Origin: DZBG01 sp049241565
Lineage (GTDB): Bacteria > Bdellovibrionota > Bacteriovoracia > Bacteriovoracales > Bacteriovoracaceae
Length of the DNA: 64,000 bases
Direction of reading: 5' to 3'
Assembly: GCA_049241565.1 (NCBI GenBank)
Contig: JBMLQL010000018.1
Span: forward strand, 87,897 to 151,896
The position numbers were made by a program, and so were the translations under genes. This document shows, piece after piece, positions 33,212 to 41,807 of this stretch. Under the pieces are notes generated by a model. That model made no database searches and was not told the DNA's origin. It worked only from the letters and a program-made list of their open reading frames with translations. How positions within the stretch are numbered: position 1 is the stretch's first letter; each line of letters opens with the position of its first letter.

Positions 33212-34425
33212 TGAGCACCATATGTGTTTTTTATCATTTTATCTTCAGGAATCCAGCACCCGACAACTTCGTACTGTTTAACTGGATGAGAATCTTTTTT
33301 ACAGTCATTGAAATATGCTCCAGTCTTTTTATTTTTACAGGCGCATTTCCAGTTTTTTGTCCAAGACCCATAACCAGCTCCCCAAGTATTCCGGAGAAGG
33401 TATTCGCATGAATTTTTCGAAGGGCGTGAGGCCACAAGAATCGAAGCATGCTGTCCACAGCCTTTCTTTGTTTTTCTTGTTTTATCTGATTGTCCTCCAC
33501 CATCGATATAATCGTTATTTGGATTTGATAGAACGGTTGAGCAGTAGTGAATACCAAGAGGTTGGTTAGAGTTAGCAAAATGTTCCCGAAAAGATTTTTT
33601 GAACTTATTATCAAAATCAGCTTTAAAGATTTTTGTCTTTGGAAGTTTTATGGGTGTCGTTTGTTTACAATCTGAATTGAGAAGAGCTCTAAAAGTAATA
33701 CTCTCTGTCATTTTTAGTAGAGGTGCGAGAGCATCTGTCAGCTGCCTCATATTACTTTCAGTGCAAGAGGTAAATTCTTTCATATAGCTAATTGTATCAT
33801 TAAGGGCGTTATAAAATAAATTTCTAAGAATTAATTCTCTTTCATTTAGAAGAGGACGATTTACATGTACATATGTGTTATCAATAGGCATGGGGTTATC
33901 GTATCTTCGAATAAAATTTTCTTTATCTCTTTTGGATTTCGATTCTTCTGCCGCTTTTTTCTTTATTTCATTTCTGAAATTGATAGAAAAATTCTCAATA
34001 AAGCCAATCACTTCATGGTCATTCATGCCATATTCTTTTGCAATTTCAGATAAACTATTTGCTACAGATTGATAATTGCAGACAGGAACATCTGATATCG
34101 AGTCAAGAGCTTCATCAACAAAGCCTCCTCGTATGGTTGTGCCCTTATGAACTTTTACATAACTAAGAGCAACCCACAAAGGATGAACGACTGGCCCTTT
34201 TGATTTCTTATTATTGATTAGGTAGTAATTTGCCAACTGCGAAGCTGTGAAAGCATAACAAGTCCCAGAGCCATCTTGGTTATAGACAGGAATCTTGTTA
34301 AAGGGTGAGTTTGGTTCTGTTAATAAATTTTTTGTTGGGCACGACTGCGCCCAAGCAACTGAAACAAATAAAAAGTTAAAAATAATGTTTAAAAGCATCA
34401 TCACAATACTTTTCGTCAATTGCAC
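33199..34425 (-). CDS. Papain-like C1 family cysteine peptidase, secreted
   Basis: Exported C1-fold peptidase of about 400 residues. The triad is visible: Gln50 and Cys56 (NQDGSGTCYAF), His326 (GCGQHASILVA) and Asn346 (LLRNTWGAGYGSW). A signal peptide ends near VAWAQ. Between Cys56 and His326 is an unusually long insertion of about 150 residues beyond papain size, including a helical stretch with SKSKRDKENFIRR. The start codon is uncertain: GTG 34425 or the ATGs at 34401/34398, all giving a signal peptide. C1-like peptidases are frequent in Bdellovibrio relatives and could act on prey or extracellular protein. It overlaps a small secreted partner gene. Confidence 0.85.
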   Translation of the reverse strand: MQLTKSIVMMLLNIIFNFLFVSVAWAQSCPTKNLLTEPNSPFNKIPVYNQDGSGTCYAFTASQLANYYLINNKKSKGPVVHPLWVALSYVKVHKGTTIRGGFVDEALDSISDVPVCNYQSVANSLSEIAKEYGMNDHEVIGFIENFSINFRNEIKKKAAEESKSKRDKENFIRRYDNPMPIDNTYVHVNRPLLNERELILRNLFYNALNDTISYMKEFTSCTESNMRQLTDALAPLLKMTESITFRALLNSDCKQTTPIKLPKTKIFKADFDNKFKKSFREHFANSNQPLGIHYCSTVLSNPNNDYIDGGGQSDKTRKTKKGCGQHASILVASRPSKNSCEYLLRNTWGAGYGSWTKNWKCACKNKKTGAYFNDCKKDSHPVKQYEVVGCWIPEDKMIKNTYGAQWLE

Positions 34426-34429
34426 GGAA

Positions 34430-35128
34430 CTATTGAGGATAAATAATATTTTTTAACTCTTGGATAAGATTTTCTGTAGGAATGCTTCCAAACTCGTGGC
34501 GCGCCCCTGAGAACTCTTGGTAGCGACCATTTGTTAGGTGGTTAGCTGCTTTTTCTGACTCACTTAGGGTGACCATTCGATCCTCAGACCCTCTTGTGAT
34601 GATTACTGGACAAGTAATGTCGGCCAGATCCTCGTGGGAGAGCCCATCAAGCTTTTGGAGATTTTGCATCATATGGGCGGTTGATCGCAGAACTTGTTTC
34701 CATCTCTCTCCATGGCGATGCTCTAGTTCCTCAGCAAAATGAGGGACCTTATTTTGAATCATCATCGGGTCTAGTTTTGGAATTTCTTTAAGAACGTCTT
34801 CCTCGGTCCAATTAAATTTTGTGCCGTAAGTGAGAATACTTGTGATGGGCGAATTTTCAAAATGGCTTTTATGATAAAGGGCCACATAGCCTCCCATAGA
34901 GTATCCTAGGATGGCCACATCAGTGAGCTTTTGCTGGTTAAAAAAATCTTCTAGATCTTGGGCAAAAGTTTCAATCCGAAACTGCTCTGGCCAAAAAGTT
35001 CCTTTACCGTGTCCCGAGAAATTTAATAGTTTAAGATCAAAATTCTCATTGAGCTGATTGGCCACATGAGTGAAATCTTCAACCGTTCCGAGAGCGCCAT
35101 GAAGGCAGACAAGAGTTTTTTTCGCCAT
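34430..35128 (-). CDS. Alpha/beta hydrolase
   Basis: Alpha/beta hydrolase of 232 residues. The oxyanion-hole HG is in LVCLHGALGTVEDF, the nucleophile Ser77 in ILGYSMGGYVAL. The acid is probably in RGSEDRMVTL and the catalytic His in SGARHEFGS near the C-terminus. It resembles MenH/BioH-sized carboxylic ester hydrolases, but no menaquinone or biotin neighbours support either name. In-frame ATG 35143 lies upstream; AAAAGGA followed by ATG 35128 is the better start. Divergent from the DUF1653 gene. Confidence 0.87.
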   Translation of the reverse strand: MAKKTLVCLHGALGTVEDFTHVANQLNENFDLKLLNFSGHGKGTFWPEQFRIETFAQDLEDFFNQQKLTDVAILGYSMGGYVALYHKSHFENSPITSILTYGTKFNWTEEDVLKEIPKLDPMMIQNKVPHFAEELEHRHGERWKQVLRSTAHMMQNLQKLDGLSHEDLADITCPVIITRGSEDRMVTLSESEKAANHLTNGRYQEFSGARHEFGSIPTENLIQELKNIIYPQ

Positions 35129-35169
35129 AATTATCCTTTTCACGTATATTTTAAAGCAAAGGACATGAA

Positions 35170-35412
35170 ATGACAGCTATGAAATTCGGGATCTATCGTC
35201 ATTATAAGGGTAAGCTTTATCGAGTGCACTATATTGCCACTCATTCAGAGACCCAGGAGCCCTTTGTTGTCTACGAGGCTCTCTATGATAATGAAATCGG
35301 TAGTCATTGGATTAGGCCACTTAAAATGTTCTTAGAAATGGTTGAGACAAAAGAGGGAATTAAGCCTCGCTTTGAATATATCGGTGATAAAAGAACTATA
35401 GAGCGTTTGTAG
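35170..35412 (+). CDS. DUF1653 domain protein
   Basis: Small protein of 80 residues, recognisable as DUF1653 by GIYRHYKGKLYRVHYIATHSE, VVYEALYD and the SHWIRPLKMFLE segment. The family resembles an SH3-like or PUA-like small barrel with no known function. AAAGGA sits 6 bp before ATG 35170. It lies 8 bp upstream of the ArsC-like gene in an operon that continues to the gene at 35801. Confidence 0.9.
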   Translation: MTAMKFGIYRHYKGKLYRVHYIATHSETQEPFVVYEALYDNEIGSHWIRPLKMFLEMVETKEGIKPRFEYIGDKRTIERL

Positions 35413-35420
35413 GAGAAAAA

Positions 35421-35789
35421 ATGAAAAAGCTTAAAGTTTATGAGTACGCTAAATGCGGAACATGCGTGAAGGCCAAAAAATTTCTTGAAAAGAATAAAAT
35501 ATCTTTTGAACCCGTGGCCATTATTGAAACTCCTCCATCAAAGACAGAAATCAAAAAGATGCTCTCTTACCTAAAAGATCGTGGGCTTGGTATTAATAAA
35601 TTATTTAATACTTCAGGTGTCCTCTATAAAGAAATGAAGCTGTCGACAAAGATTGGTGAGATGAAAGAGTCTGAACTGATTGATCTGCTTTCGGAGCATG
35701 GGAAATTAATAAAAAGACCCTTTGTCCTGCTCGATAACGATGGTGTTGTTGGCTTCAAAGAAGATGAATGGAAAGAAAAAATACTATAA
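35421..35789 (+). CDS. ArsC/Spx-family thioredoxin-fold protein (YusI/MgsR type)
   Basis: Arsenate reductase family protein of 122 residues. The redox motif Cys12-Gly-Thr-Cys15 lies in YAKCGTCVKAKKFL, and the C-terminal KRPFVLLDNDGVVGF stretch with the cis-proline Arg-Pro is typical. The N-terminal CxxC makes it more like Spx/MgsR or YusI than classical plasmid ArsC (single Cys12). In a Gram-negative it is unlikely to act as Spx on RNA polymerase without evidence. It overlaps neither neighbour and is 11 bp from the next start. Confidence 0.88.
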   Translation: MKKLKVYEYAKCGTCVKAKKFLEKNKISFEPVAIIETPPSKTEIKKMLSYLKDRGLGINKLFNTSGVLYKEMKLSTKIGEMKESELIDLLSEHGKLIKRPFVLLDNDGVVGFKEDEWKEKIL

Positions 35790-35800
35790 GTGAGGTTGTT

Positions 35801-36481
35801 ATGATTTTCCCTTTGATGTTCTTGTTTAGTTTTTTAGCAACGGCCAATACGACTTCTTATGAAGGGGTGGCCACTGTTAAGGGAAGGGTTGTTTACACAG
35901 AAAAGCATCAGCTGAAGCTTGATGAAAAAGGAACTATTCTCGAGTCTGAGACGACTTATCAAGATCCTAGTGGTAAAACGGTAGGAATTCTCAAAAATAA
36001 TTATCAGCAGTCATTAAATGTGCCAGATCATTTGATGGATGATCTTCGCAAAAAAAATAAACATGGAACTCGTCTGAAAAATGGAAAGATTGAATTGTTC
36101 AATCAAGATGGCGATGAAAAAGAGGAAACTGAACTCATACAGAATAAGAACGACAAGGGTTTAATCGTTGCTTCACAGGGACTTCATTATTATCTTATTG
36201 GTAATTATGAAAAAATGAAGGTTCAAAAATTTCTTCTCAAATTTCTTATTCCTGGCCGATTAGATTCTTATAAATTTGTTCTTAGTTATAAAGGAAAAAC
36301 CAAAGATGGTCTTGACGAATTTGAGGTGGAGATAGATAACTGGATTCTAAGAATGTTCGCTCCCTCGCTTATTCTAAGGTATCATCCAGAGACAAAACGT
36401 CTTATCTATTATAAAGGTCTCTCGAATCTCTCTGATGAGAAAGGAGAGATGATGAGTGTAGAGATTAATTATAAATACTAA
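35801..36481 (+). CDS. Hypothetical exported protein
   Basis: No family recognised. Exported protein of 226 residues with signal peptide IFPLMFLFSFLATANT. The mature part is beta-rich, with repeated Lys/Asp turn motifs (GRVVYTEKHQLKLDEKGTI, YKGKTKDGLDEFEVEID) and a closing LRYHPETKRLIYYKGLSNL. This strand layout resembles periplasmic DUF3108-like lipid-binding or barrel folds, but that is only a resemblance. ATG 35801 is preceded by GTGAGG; ATG 35768 in frame would lie inside the ArsC-like gene and destroy the signal peptide. Last gene of a three-gene operon, overlapping the convergent antiporter-like gene by 4 bp. Confidence 0.7.
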   Translation: MIFPLMFLFSFLATANTTSYEGVATVKGRVVYTEKHQLKLDEKGTILESETTYQDPSGKTVGILKNNYQQSLNVPDHLMDDLRKKNKHGTRLKNGKIELFNQDGDEKEETELIQNKNDKGLIVASQGLHYYLIGNYEKMKVQKFLLKFLIPGRLDSYKFVLSYKGKTKDGLDEFEVEIDNWILRMFAPSLILRYHPETKRLIYYKGLSNLSDEKGEMMSVEINYKY

Positions 36482-37677
36482 GGGAGTATCCCTATAATCC
36501 ACTGTGGAAAAAGACCTGTCGCTAGAAAGAAGACGATGATGAGATAGTAGGGAATAAGTCTTCTGTAGGGCAGGTCAAAATTTGCCTGAGGAATATCAAT
36601 CTTTGGAGTTCCAAGAAAAATCTTTCCGAAAAGCTGATAAATAAAGATCCCATTTAAACAAGCGGCTAGAATATGAAAAAGACCCAACCAATGGGCCTGC
36701 TCCAAAAGAGCGTGTACTAAAAGATCTTCAGAAGCAAAACCTAATCCCAGTGGAAGAGCAATGACCGAAAAAGCCATCATAATAAAAACAAAGGCCAGTC
36801 TTGGTGTGTATTTGGCCAGACCATGAAAGGAAGTTTGAGAGTTCAACTTAAACTCTCGGTCAAGATAATGAGTGATGGACCACATGGCGGTACTCGCAAA
36901 AGAAATCACGACCATTTGAATTAGGGCCCCCTTCACTCCCACCGGCCCAGCTTGAAGACCAGTAATAATAAGAGAGGCCTGGGAAAGATAAAACATCCCA
37001 ATGGCCTTATGGATATTCTTCTCAATCATTGCCATACAGATCCAATAAATGGAAGAGACAATAGTAATAATCATTATCACAAGTTGAAAACTTAGTGGAT
37101 CTGAACTGAGACCCGGAATAATCATTTTATAAAAAAGAATAATCCCTGATCTCGAGATAAGAAAGGTTGAAACCTCTTGCCAAGAAAAAGAGCTGATCAG
37201 ATCGGTTCCCCATTGGTGAAATGGAAAAATACCTTGTGACATAAAGGAGATAAAGATCAAAATCATAAGATGAGGGAGTGTGAAGAAGTCCGTCGGATAA
37301 TTTCTAAGTGAAGTTGTGAGTAGGTTCATCTCATAGCTTTGAAAGACAAGATAAGAGAAAAGAATAAATCCAAGTAGGTGGGCCAAAATATAGCTTCCTG
37401 CCTTTCTTCCCGAGTCCTGTCCAAAATTCTTTAGAAAATAGATAAAAGGAATAAGGCGATGAAGACTCCAAAAAACAAAAAAAGTAAAAATGGAGTTAGA
37501 GAATATAATTCCGAGACCTAAGAAAAACAAGGTCAGAAATTGAGGACGAAGATTCTCGTGTTCTTTCGTTGGAAATAAGCTTAGAGCAAAAGAGAGGCAA
37601 TAGATAATGGCCACAAAAATAGAAAAGGGTGTGAGGTCAAAGTCTAAAATAAAAGGAATATTGTGATTAGCTTCCAT
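36478..37677 (-). CDS. Second NuoL/NuoM-like proton-antiporter-type membrane subunit of the Dab operon
   Basis: Polytopic membrane protein of 399 residues related to the Proton_antipo_M family. Matching regions are FFVFWSLHRLIPFIYFL (NuoM-like TM5), QGIFPFHQWGTDLI (TM7 region) and MIEKNIHKAIGMFYLSQ. Two residues needed for proton translocation in true members seem to be missing: the TM5 Glu is Ser71 (FWS for FWE), and the Lys before the PFHxW segment is also replaced by Ser. The later Lys residues remain. It starts 4 bp after the DabB stop, so it belongs to the dabA-dabB transcript. It may be a structural partner of DabB. Usual dab operons have only one such subunit. Confidence 0.8.
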   Translation of the reverse strand: MEANHNIPFILDFDLTPFSIFVAIIYCLSFALSLFPTKEHENLRPQFLTLFFLGLGIIFSNSIFTFFVFWSLHRLIPFIYFLKNFGQDSGRKAGSYILAHLLGFILFSYLVFQSYEMNLLTTSLRNYPTDFFTLPHLMILIFISFMSQGIFPFHQWGTDLISSFSWQEVSTFLISRSGIILFYKMIIPGLSSDPLSFQLVIMIITIVSSIYWICMAMIEKNIHKAIGMFYLSQASLIITGLQAGPVGVKGALIQMVVISFASTAMWSITHYLDREFKLNSQTSFHGLAKYTPRLAFVFIMMAFSVIALPLGLGFASEDLLVHALLEQAHWLGLFHILAACLNGIFIYQLFGKIFLGTPKIDIPQANFDLPYRRLIPYYLIIVFFLATGLFPQWIIGILP

Positions 37678-37680
37678 AAT

Positions 37681-39012
37681 TTATTTCCTTAAAAGAAAAC
37701 TAACAATACTATTATTCATTCTCATTAACCAACGATCAAACTTTTTGAACTGCTCGATTGGATAGAAGAAGAAATATTTCAAAAAGAATCCAGTAATATA
37801 ATCAAGATGAAATTCATTAAGGGCATGGATATAGAGCTTCATTCTCCACTTAAGAGGAAAGAGTTGCTCAATAGAGAATTGTCTTTTGATTACTGTATCT
37901 TGATAAACAAGAGGATTGTCTTGAAAGTCTTGGATGAGAGATGAGGCACGTAAGAACTGCCAAGATCTTAAAGAGGCATTGGCCACCATATGGACGAGAG
38001 CAAGTTTATAAAAACCAAGCGAGATTTCAACAAAGATGAGTCCGAGTTGAGTCATCGTGGCATAAGCGAGCATGGTTTTAGCATCACTTCTTGTTCTGCC
38101 CACGAGAGTGGCGTAGACAGCTGTTATGCCTCCAATGACTCCAATAACAAGTGTAAGACTCCAGTGCTGTTCAAGAAACGGAGCAGCCCTTAAAAGGAGA
38201 TAGGGACCTAAATGAATAGAAAGCGCACCATAAAAAACAGCACTTGATGGAGTCGGTCCCTCCATGGCCTTTGGAAGCCAAGCCGAGAAAGGAAGTTGGG
38301 CCGATTTCGCAAGTGAGGCCCAAATAATGAAGAGTCCGATTACAATATAAATATAGAAATGACCTTCATGACTTAATTCATAAACATGTTGAGACATTGT
38401 GACAAACTCAGTTGATCCGATATGGTGATGGGCCCAGGCCGAAGCTGCCAAAATGCCCATATCACATAGTCTGTACCCAATAAGTGCTTTGATAGAATTT
38501 CTTACACTGCTGATATTTTGATGGAAAAAAGCGATCAGAAGAACTGAGGTTGTTCCTACCAGCTCCCATCCAATAAAGAGGATATCAAGTGTTCCGGCGT
38601 AACAAACAAGAATCAAACCAAAATAAAGAAGTCCAATAAGAAAGAAGAATCTGAAGTATCCAGCTTCTTTATAGAGGTAATTAAAAGAGAATTTAATAAT
38701 AACACTCAAAATAACCGCAGAAAGGGCTCCATAAGTAACAGATAAGTAATCGATGAGGAAAACTGTCTCAAAATGGTATTGTTCGAAAGAGAACCATGCC
38801 GGAAGATGGACTGATTGAGCAGGAATAGTATTAATAAAAAAATAAGTAAATTGCATAAGGCCAAGCACAGCAATGAGAACACTGGTGATTGTCCATACTC
38901 TTTGCAGATTTTTTTCACTGAGGGGACGACCTAGGAAAAAGCTTAACCCTAAAGTCAGAATAAAAAGAAAAGGAATAATCAGATTAAGATAGAGTAAAGT
39001 ATTAACACTCAT
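37681..39012 (-). CDS. dabB: DabB, proton-translocating subunit of the inorganic carbon uptake system
   Basis: NuoL-like membrane subunit of 443 residues with about 12 helices. It retains the residues of the proton path: Glu150 in FIGWELVGTTSV, Lys236 in LAKSAQLPFSAWLPKAM, and the later SDAKTMLAYATMTQLG. There is no NuoL lateral helix or complex I neighbourhood. Next to DabA (sharing its ATG region) it is best read as DabB, which couples the cation gradient to DabA so that CO2 is hydrated only in the inward direction. MpsA in Staphylococcus is the same type. The start overlaps the last base of dabA. Confidence 0.9.
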   Translation of the reverse strand: MSVNTLLYLNLIIPFLFILTLGLSFFLGRPLSEKNLQRVWTITSVLIAVLGLMQFTYFFINTIPAQSVHLPAWFSFEQYHFETVFLIDYLSVTYGALSAVILSVIIKFSFNYLYKEAGYFRFFFLIGLLYFGLILVCYAGTLDILFIGWELVGTTSVLLIAFFHQNISSVRNSIKALIGYRLCDMGILAASAWAHHHIGSTEFVTMSQHVYELSHEGHFYIYIVIGLFIIWASLAKSAQLPFSAWLPKAMEGPTPSSAVFYGALSIHLGPYLLLRAAPFLEQHWSLTLVIGVIGGITAVYATLVGRTRSDAKTMLAYATMTQLGLIFVEISLGFYKLALVHMVANASLRSWQFLRASSLIQDFQDNPLVYQDTVIKRQFSIEQLFPLKWRMKLYIHALNEFHLDYITGFFLKYFFFYPIEQFKKFDRWLMRMNNSIVSFLLRK

Positions 39013-41804
39013 TATTGCCCTCCCTTAAGTTGGGCAAAATCAACGAGGGCCGAGGTTTTACGAATAAGCTCTTGTGAGTTTTCGTAAGCGGGGAGTTTAA
39101 AGTCATCTTCTTGGTAAAGATGAAAACTCTCTCCATCAAAGAGGAGAGTTTGATTGGTCTGAGGATCTTTGATGACCAACTTCATCCATAAATGATAAAC
39201 CATCTTCTTTAGACGAGGGTTATTCTCAATAATAGTCATGATCCGATCTTTTGGAGCTTCAATCATGATAAGTATTCTCATCGGCTCGTGAAGTTCAACC
39301 ATTTGTCTGGCCAACCCGATTCTCAAATCACTCTGGGCCCCTGTCATGACTCCAAGAAGAGAAGTGACATTGAGAGGAAGTTTTGACCCTGATCCATAAT
39401 TGTCATTATCAACATGAGAAAAATAATAATCCATATTGATATTTACACAAACCGGAACACATCCCAACATAACTTGTTTTAGAATTTCTCCATCATCATC
39501 TGTTTCCCAATCATAAGTGCAAAGAAATGAGCGGTGATTAAGAAATAGATTTTTTGTGAGATCCCTTTTTCCGATGATAGCAAGAGCAACTCGGTTATGG
39601 CCATATTCAGGTCTTGGCTGGGCCAGATCTTCAGCACGCTCTTTAACATGCATGAAAGCACTTTTTTGATTTTCTTTGGCCGAGGGTGAGTTAAACCTTT
39701 GACTTCTCTCCCAAGCCGTTCTCTCACCTGCTTCGAGGAAGACCTTTTTAAGATAATCAAGATCACTTTTAAACTCAGGAGGAGTTAATTCCTCATCCAA
39801 AAAAGTAATTTCATCAGTTGTTGTATCATGGAAAGCCGCTTGGATATAGGTTTGATCTGGAATAGAGATGCCATTGAGTTTAAGGATCTTTCTCACCTCA
39901 GGATCATTGGCCATAATAGAAAAGGCACGCCCATTAGGAAAACCTTGATTTCCACCGCAGGCCCCGCAACCATAAGCTTGTTTAAAAGGATTATTGCTAC
40001 TTGAGGCTCCATGGGCCACCATCACCACAAATGATGAGAATTTATTCTTAAATCCACAGATATCAAAAATACTCTTTACTATTTCCGCCATCTCTTCTTT
40101 TGAATATCCTTCTGTGGGCGAAACTTTATCGAGTAAAAGTTTTGTCTTTGGAGTCGGTCTAATAAAATTTAAGGCCTTCTTTCTTAAACTTGAAGCTGTT
40201 TTAGGCATAAGAACTTTCATCGTAAGTGGGATGAAGCTCGCAAGACCTAAAATAAGGGAGACAAAAAAACCTCTAAAAAGTGTTCTCGAGTTGTAGTAGA
40301 TCGACAAGAGAGATCGTCCCCAGTCATCATGAGTTTTTTGAAAACTATCATTTTCAATTGAGTGGGTATGGCAAACTTCTCTTATGATTTTTCTCGGATT
40401 AATGACTGGGGGACATTGAGCGATAAGTCGTCGTTGATTAATACCAGAAAATTTCATATCTACGTTAAAAAAACCAACAACTCCATAAGTCGCGATCTGT
40501 GGTGAGACTTCTTCAACATGTCTTCGAATAGACTCTTCTCTGTCATCAATACAGAAGCAAAGTTGATATTTAGGGGCCTTAGGAATGGCCCGTTCATTTT
40601 TTTGATGAGCATGAAGGGCATTAAGAGAGTCTTGATAAAAGTGTTGTTCATAAGCCTCTTGCCAAAGAGGAAGCCGATGATGGCGGTTAAAAAGCATCAA
40701 TTGTTCAAGGGCTTCTCGAGCTGATTGAAGGTCAAGTTGAGCAACCCAGTTTTGAGCATCGGTGGTGAGCTTACTCATTTCATAAATCAGAAGCGAGCAC
40801 TCCATTTTTGAAATCGTTATTTTGTCAGGCTGATTATAGATTGTATAAAGATCGAGCGAGTATTTTTGTGAGAGATATTCATTAAGAGTTCCCTCGATAA
40901 GAAGCAAAATAGCGGTGTATTCTTCTAGTGAAGTCTTAGGGGCCTTAAGTGGGGCCTGAGTTGGTTCCGTCTCAAGCTTATTGATCATACCTGACCAACC
41001 TTTAAGATCAAAAAGAATTTCAAGAATATAATTTTCTTGGGCCGATTCCGGAATCCCTCGATTTTCAACTTCCTTATCAATTATTTGTGAGTAAGAAAGT
41101 CCGTCTTCGAGGTACTTTGTCACCTTTTTACTTAATGCTTTAATCCAGTCAGCATCAAGATGAGCCGTTTGCTCTAAGTTAAAGAGAAAAAATGACCAGA
41201 GTCCTTTTTTGACAAAAGGATTTGGCCAAAAGCTCATTCCCTGATCAAGAAAACTAGATAGCATTCTGATAATGAAGGGATGACCGTATTGCTCAAGGGA
41301 CTCATCATAATTTTCGCGCCAAAAGCTTTTGAGTCTTAGGGATCTTGTATAATTAAATTCAAACTCTTCATTTTCATTCGGAAAAAGGGAGTACGCCACT
41401 GACCAAAGATCTTGGTCAGTAATAGTCAGAATTTTTCTTGGATGAATACGTAAATGATCAGCGAAAAGGACTTTCTTATAAAAATGAAATTCTTTTTCTA
41501 GCCCTTGAGGTAATTTGATATCTCCATAAATACGAAAGTATGCATCATATACCTGATCAATATCTTTCTCGGTAATTCGGCCTGTTTTAAAATTTTCAAT
41601 AAAAAAATCTTCTTCTCGGTATGGCCGACCTTGATAATAAAAAGAGGCTTCCCTCAAAGCGTGATGAAACTTTTTTGTTTCAAACATCATTAAAATATTA
41701 TTATGAACAAAAGTCTGAAGAGGATTCTGTATGGGCAGTCTTTCTCGGACATTTTTCTCTATTGTAGAGAACAATGACTTTTGATGGTTCATAAAATAAT
41801 CCAT
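39012..41804 (-). CDS. dabA: DabA, DUF2309/UPF0753 vectorial carbonic anhydrase-like subunit
   Basis: DabA-type zinc protein of 930 residues. The beta-carbonic-anhydrase-like site is intact: Cys418 and Asp420 (CFCIDDREES), His598 (VAHGASSSNNPF) and Cys613 (YGCGACGG). Spacing agrees with C351/D353/H524/C539 of Halothiobacillus neapolitanus DabA (C-x-D, and His to Cys 15 apart). It is somewhat longer than that protein. The role is energy-coupled conversion of cytoplasmic CO2 to bicarbonate at the inner membrane together with DabB. It lies 3 bp after the SulP gene. No RuBisCO or carboxysome genes are near, so bicarbonate probably feeds carboxylases such as those of fatty acid synthesis and anaplerosis. 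Confidence 0.93.
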   Translation of the reverse strand: MDYFMNHQKSLFSTIEKNVRERLPIQNPLQTFVHNNILMMFETKKFHHALREASFYYQGRPYREEDFFIENFKTGRITEKDIDQVYDAYFRIYGDIKLPQGLEKEFHFYKKVLFADHLRIHPRKILTITDQDLWSVAYSLFPNENEEFEFNYTRSLRLKSFWRENYDESLEQYGHPFIIRMLSSFLDQGMSFWPNPFVKKGLWSFFLFNLEQTAHLDADWIKALSKKVTKYLEDGLSYSQIIDKEVENRGIPESAQENYILEILFDLKGWSGMINKLETEPTQAPLKAPKTSLEEYTAILLLIEGTLNEYLSQKYSLDLYTIYNQPDKITISKMECSLLIYEMSKLTTDAQNWVAQLDLQSAREALEQLMLFNRHHRLPLWQEAYEQHFYQDSLNALHAHQKNERAIPKAPKYQLCFCIDDREESIRRHVEEVSPQIATYGVVGFFNVDMKFSGINQRRLIAQCPPVINPRKIIREVCHTHSIENDSFQKTHDDWGRSLLSIYYNSRTLFRGFFVSLILGLASFIPLTMKVLMPKTASSLRKKALNFIRPTPKTKLLLDKVSPTEGYSKEEMAEIVKSIFDICGFKNKFSSFVVMVAHGASSSNNPFKQAYGCGACGGNQGFPNGRAFSIMANDPEVRKILKLNGISIPDQTYIQAAFHDTTTDEITFLDEELTPPEFKSDLDYLKKVFLEAGERTAWERSQRFNSPSAKENQKSAFMHVKERAEDLAQPRPEYGHNRVALAIIGKRDLTKNLFLNHRSFLCTYDWETDDDGEILKQVMLGCVPVCVNINMDYYFSHVDNDNYGSGSKLPLNVTSLLGVMTGAQSDLRIGLARQMVELHEPMRILIMIEAPKDRIMTIIENNPRLKKMVYHLWMKLVIKDPQTNQTLLFDGESFHLYQEDDFKLPAYENSQELIRKTSALVDFAQLKGGQ

Positions 41805-41807
41805 AAA

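Noticed and set aside
35421..35789. Classical arsenate reductase ArsC
   Set aside because: CxxC at residues 12 and 15 and the lack of ars neighbours point to the Spx/YusI group instead.
36480..36494. AGGGA/TCCCT repeat at the end of the hypothetical gene as a terminator
   Set aside because: Only five pairs with a three-base loop and no T-run.
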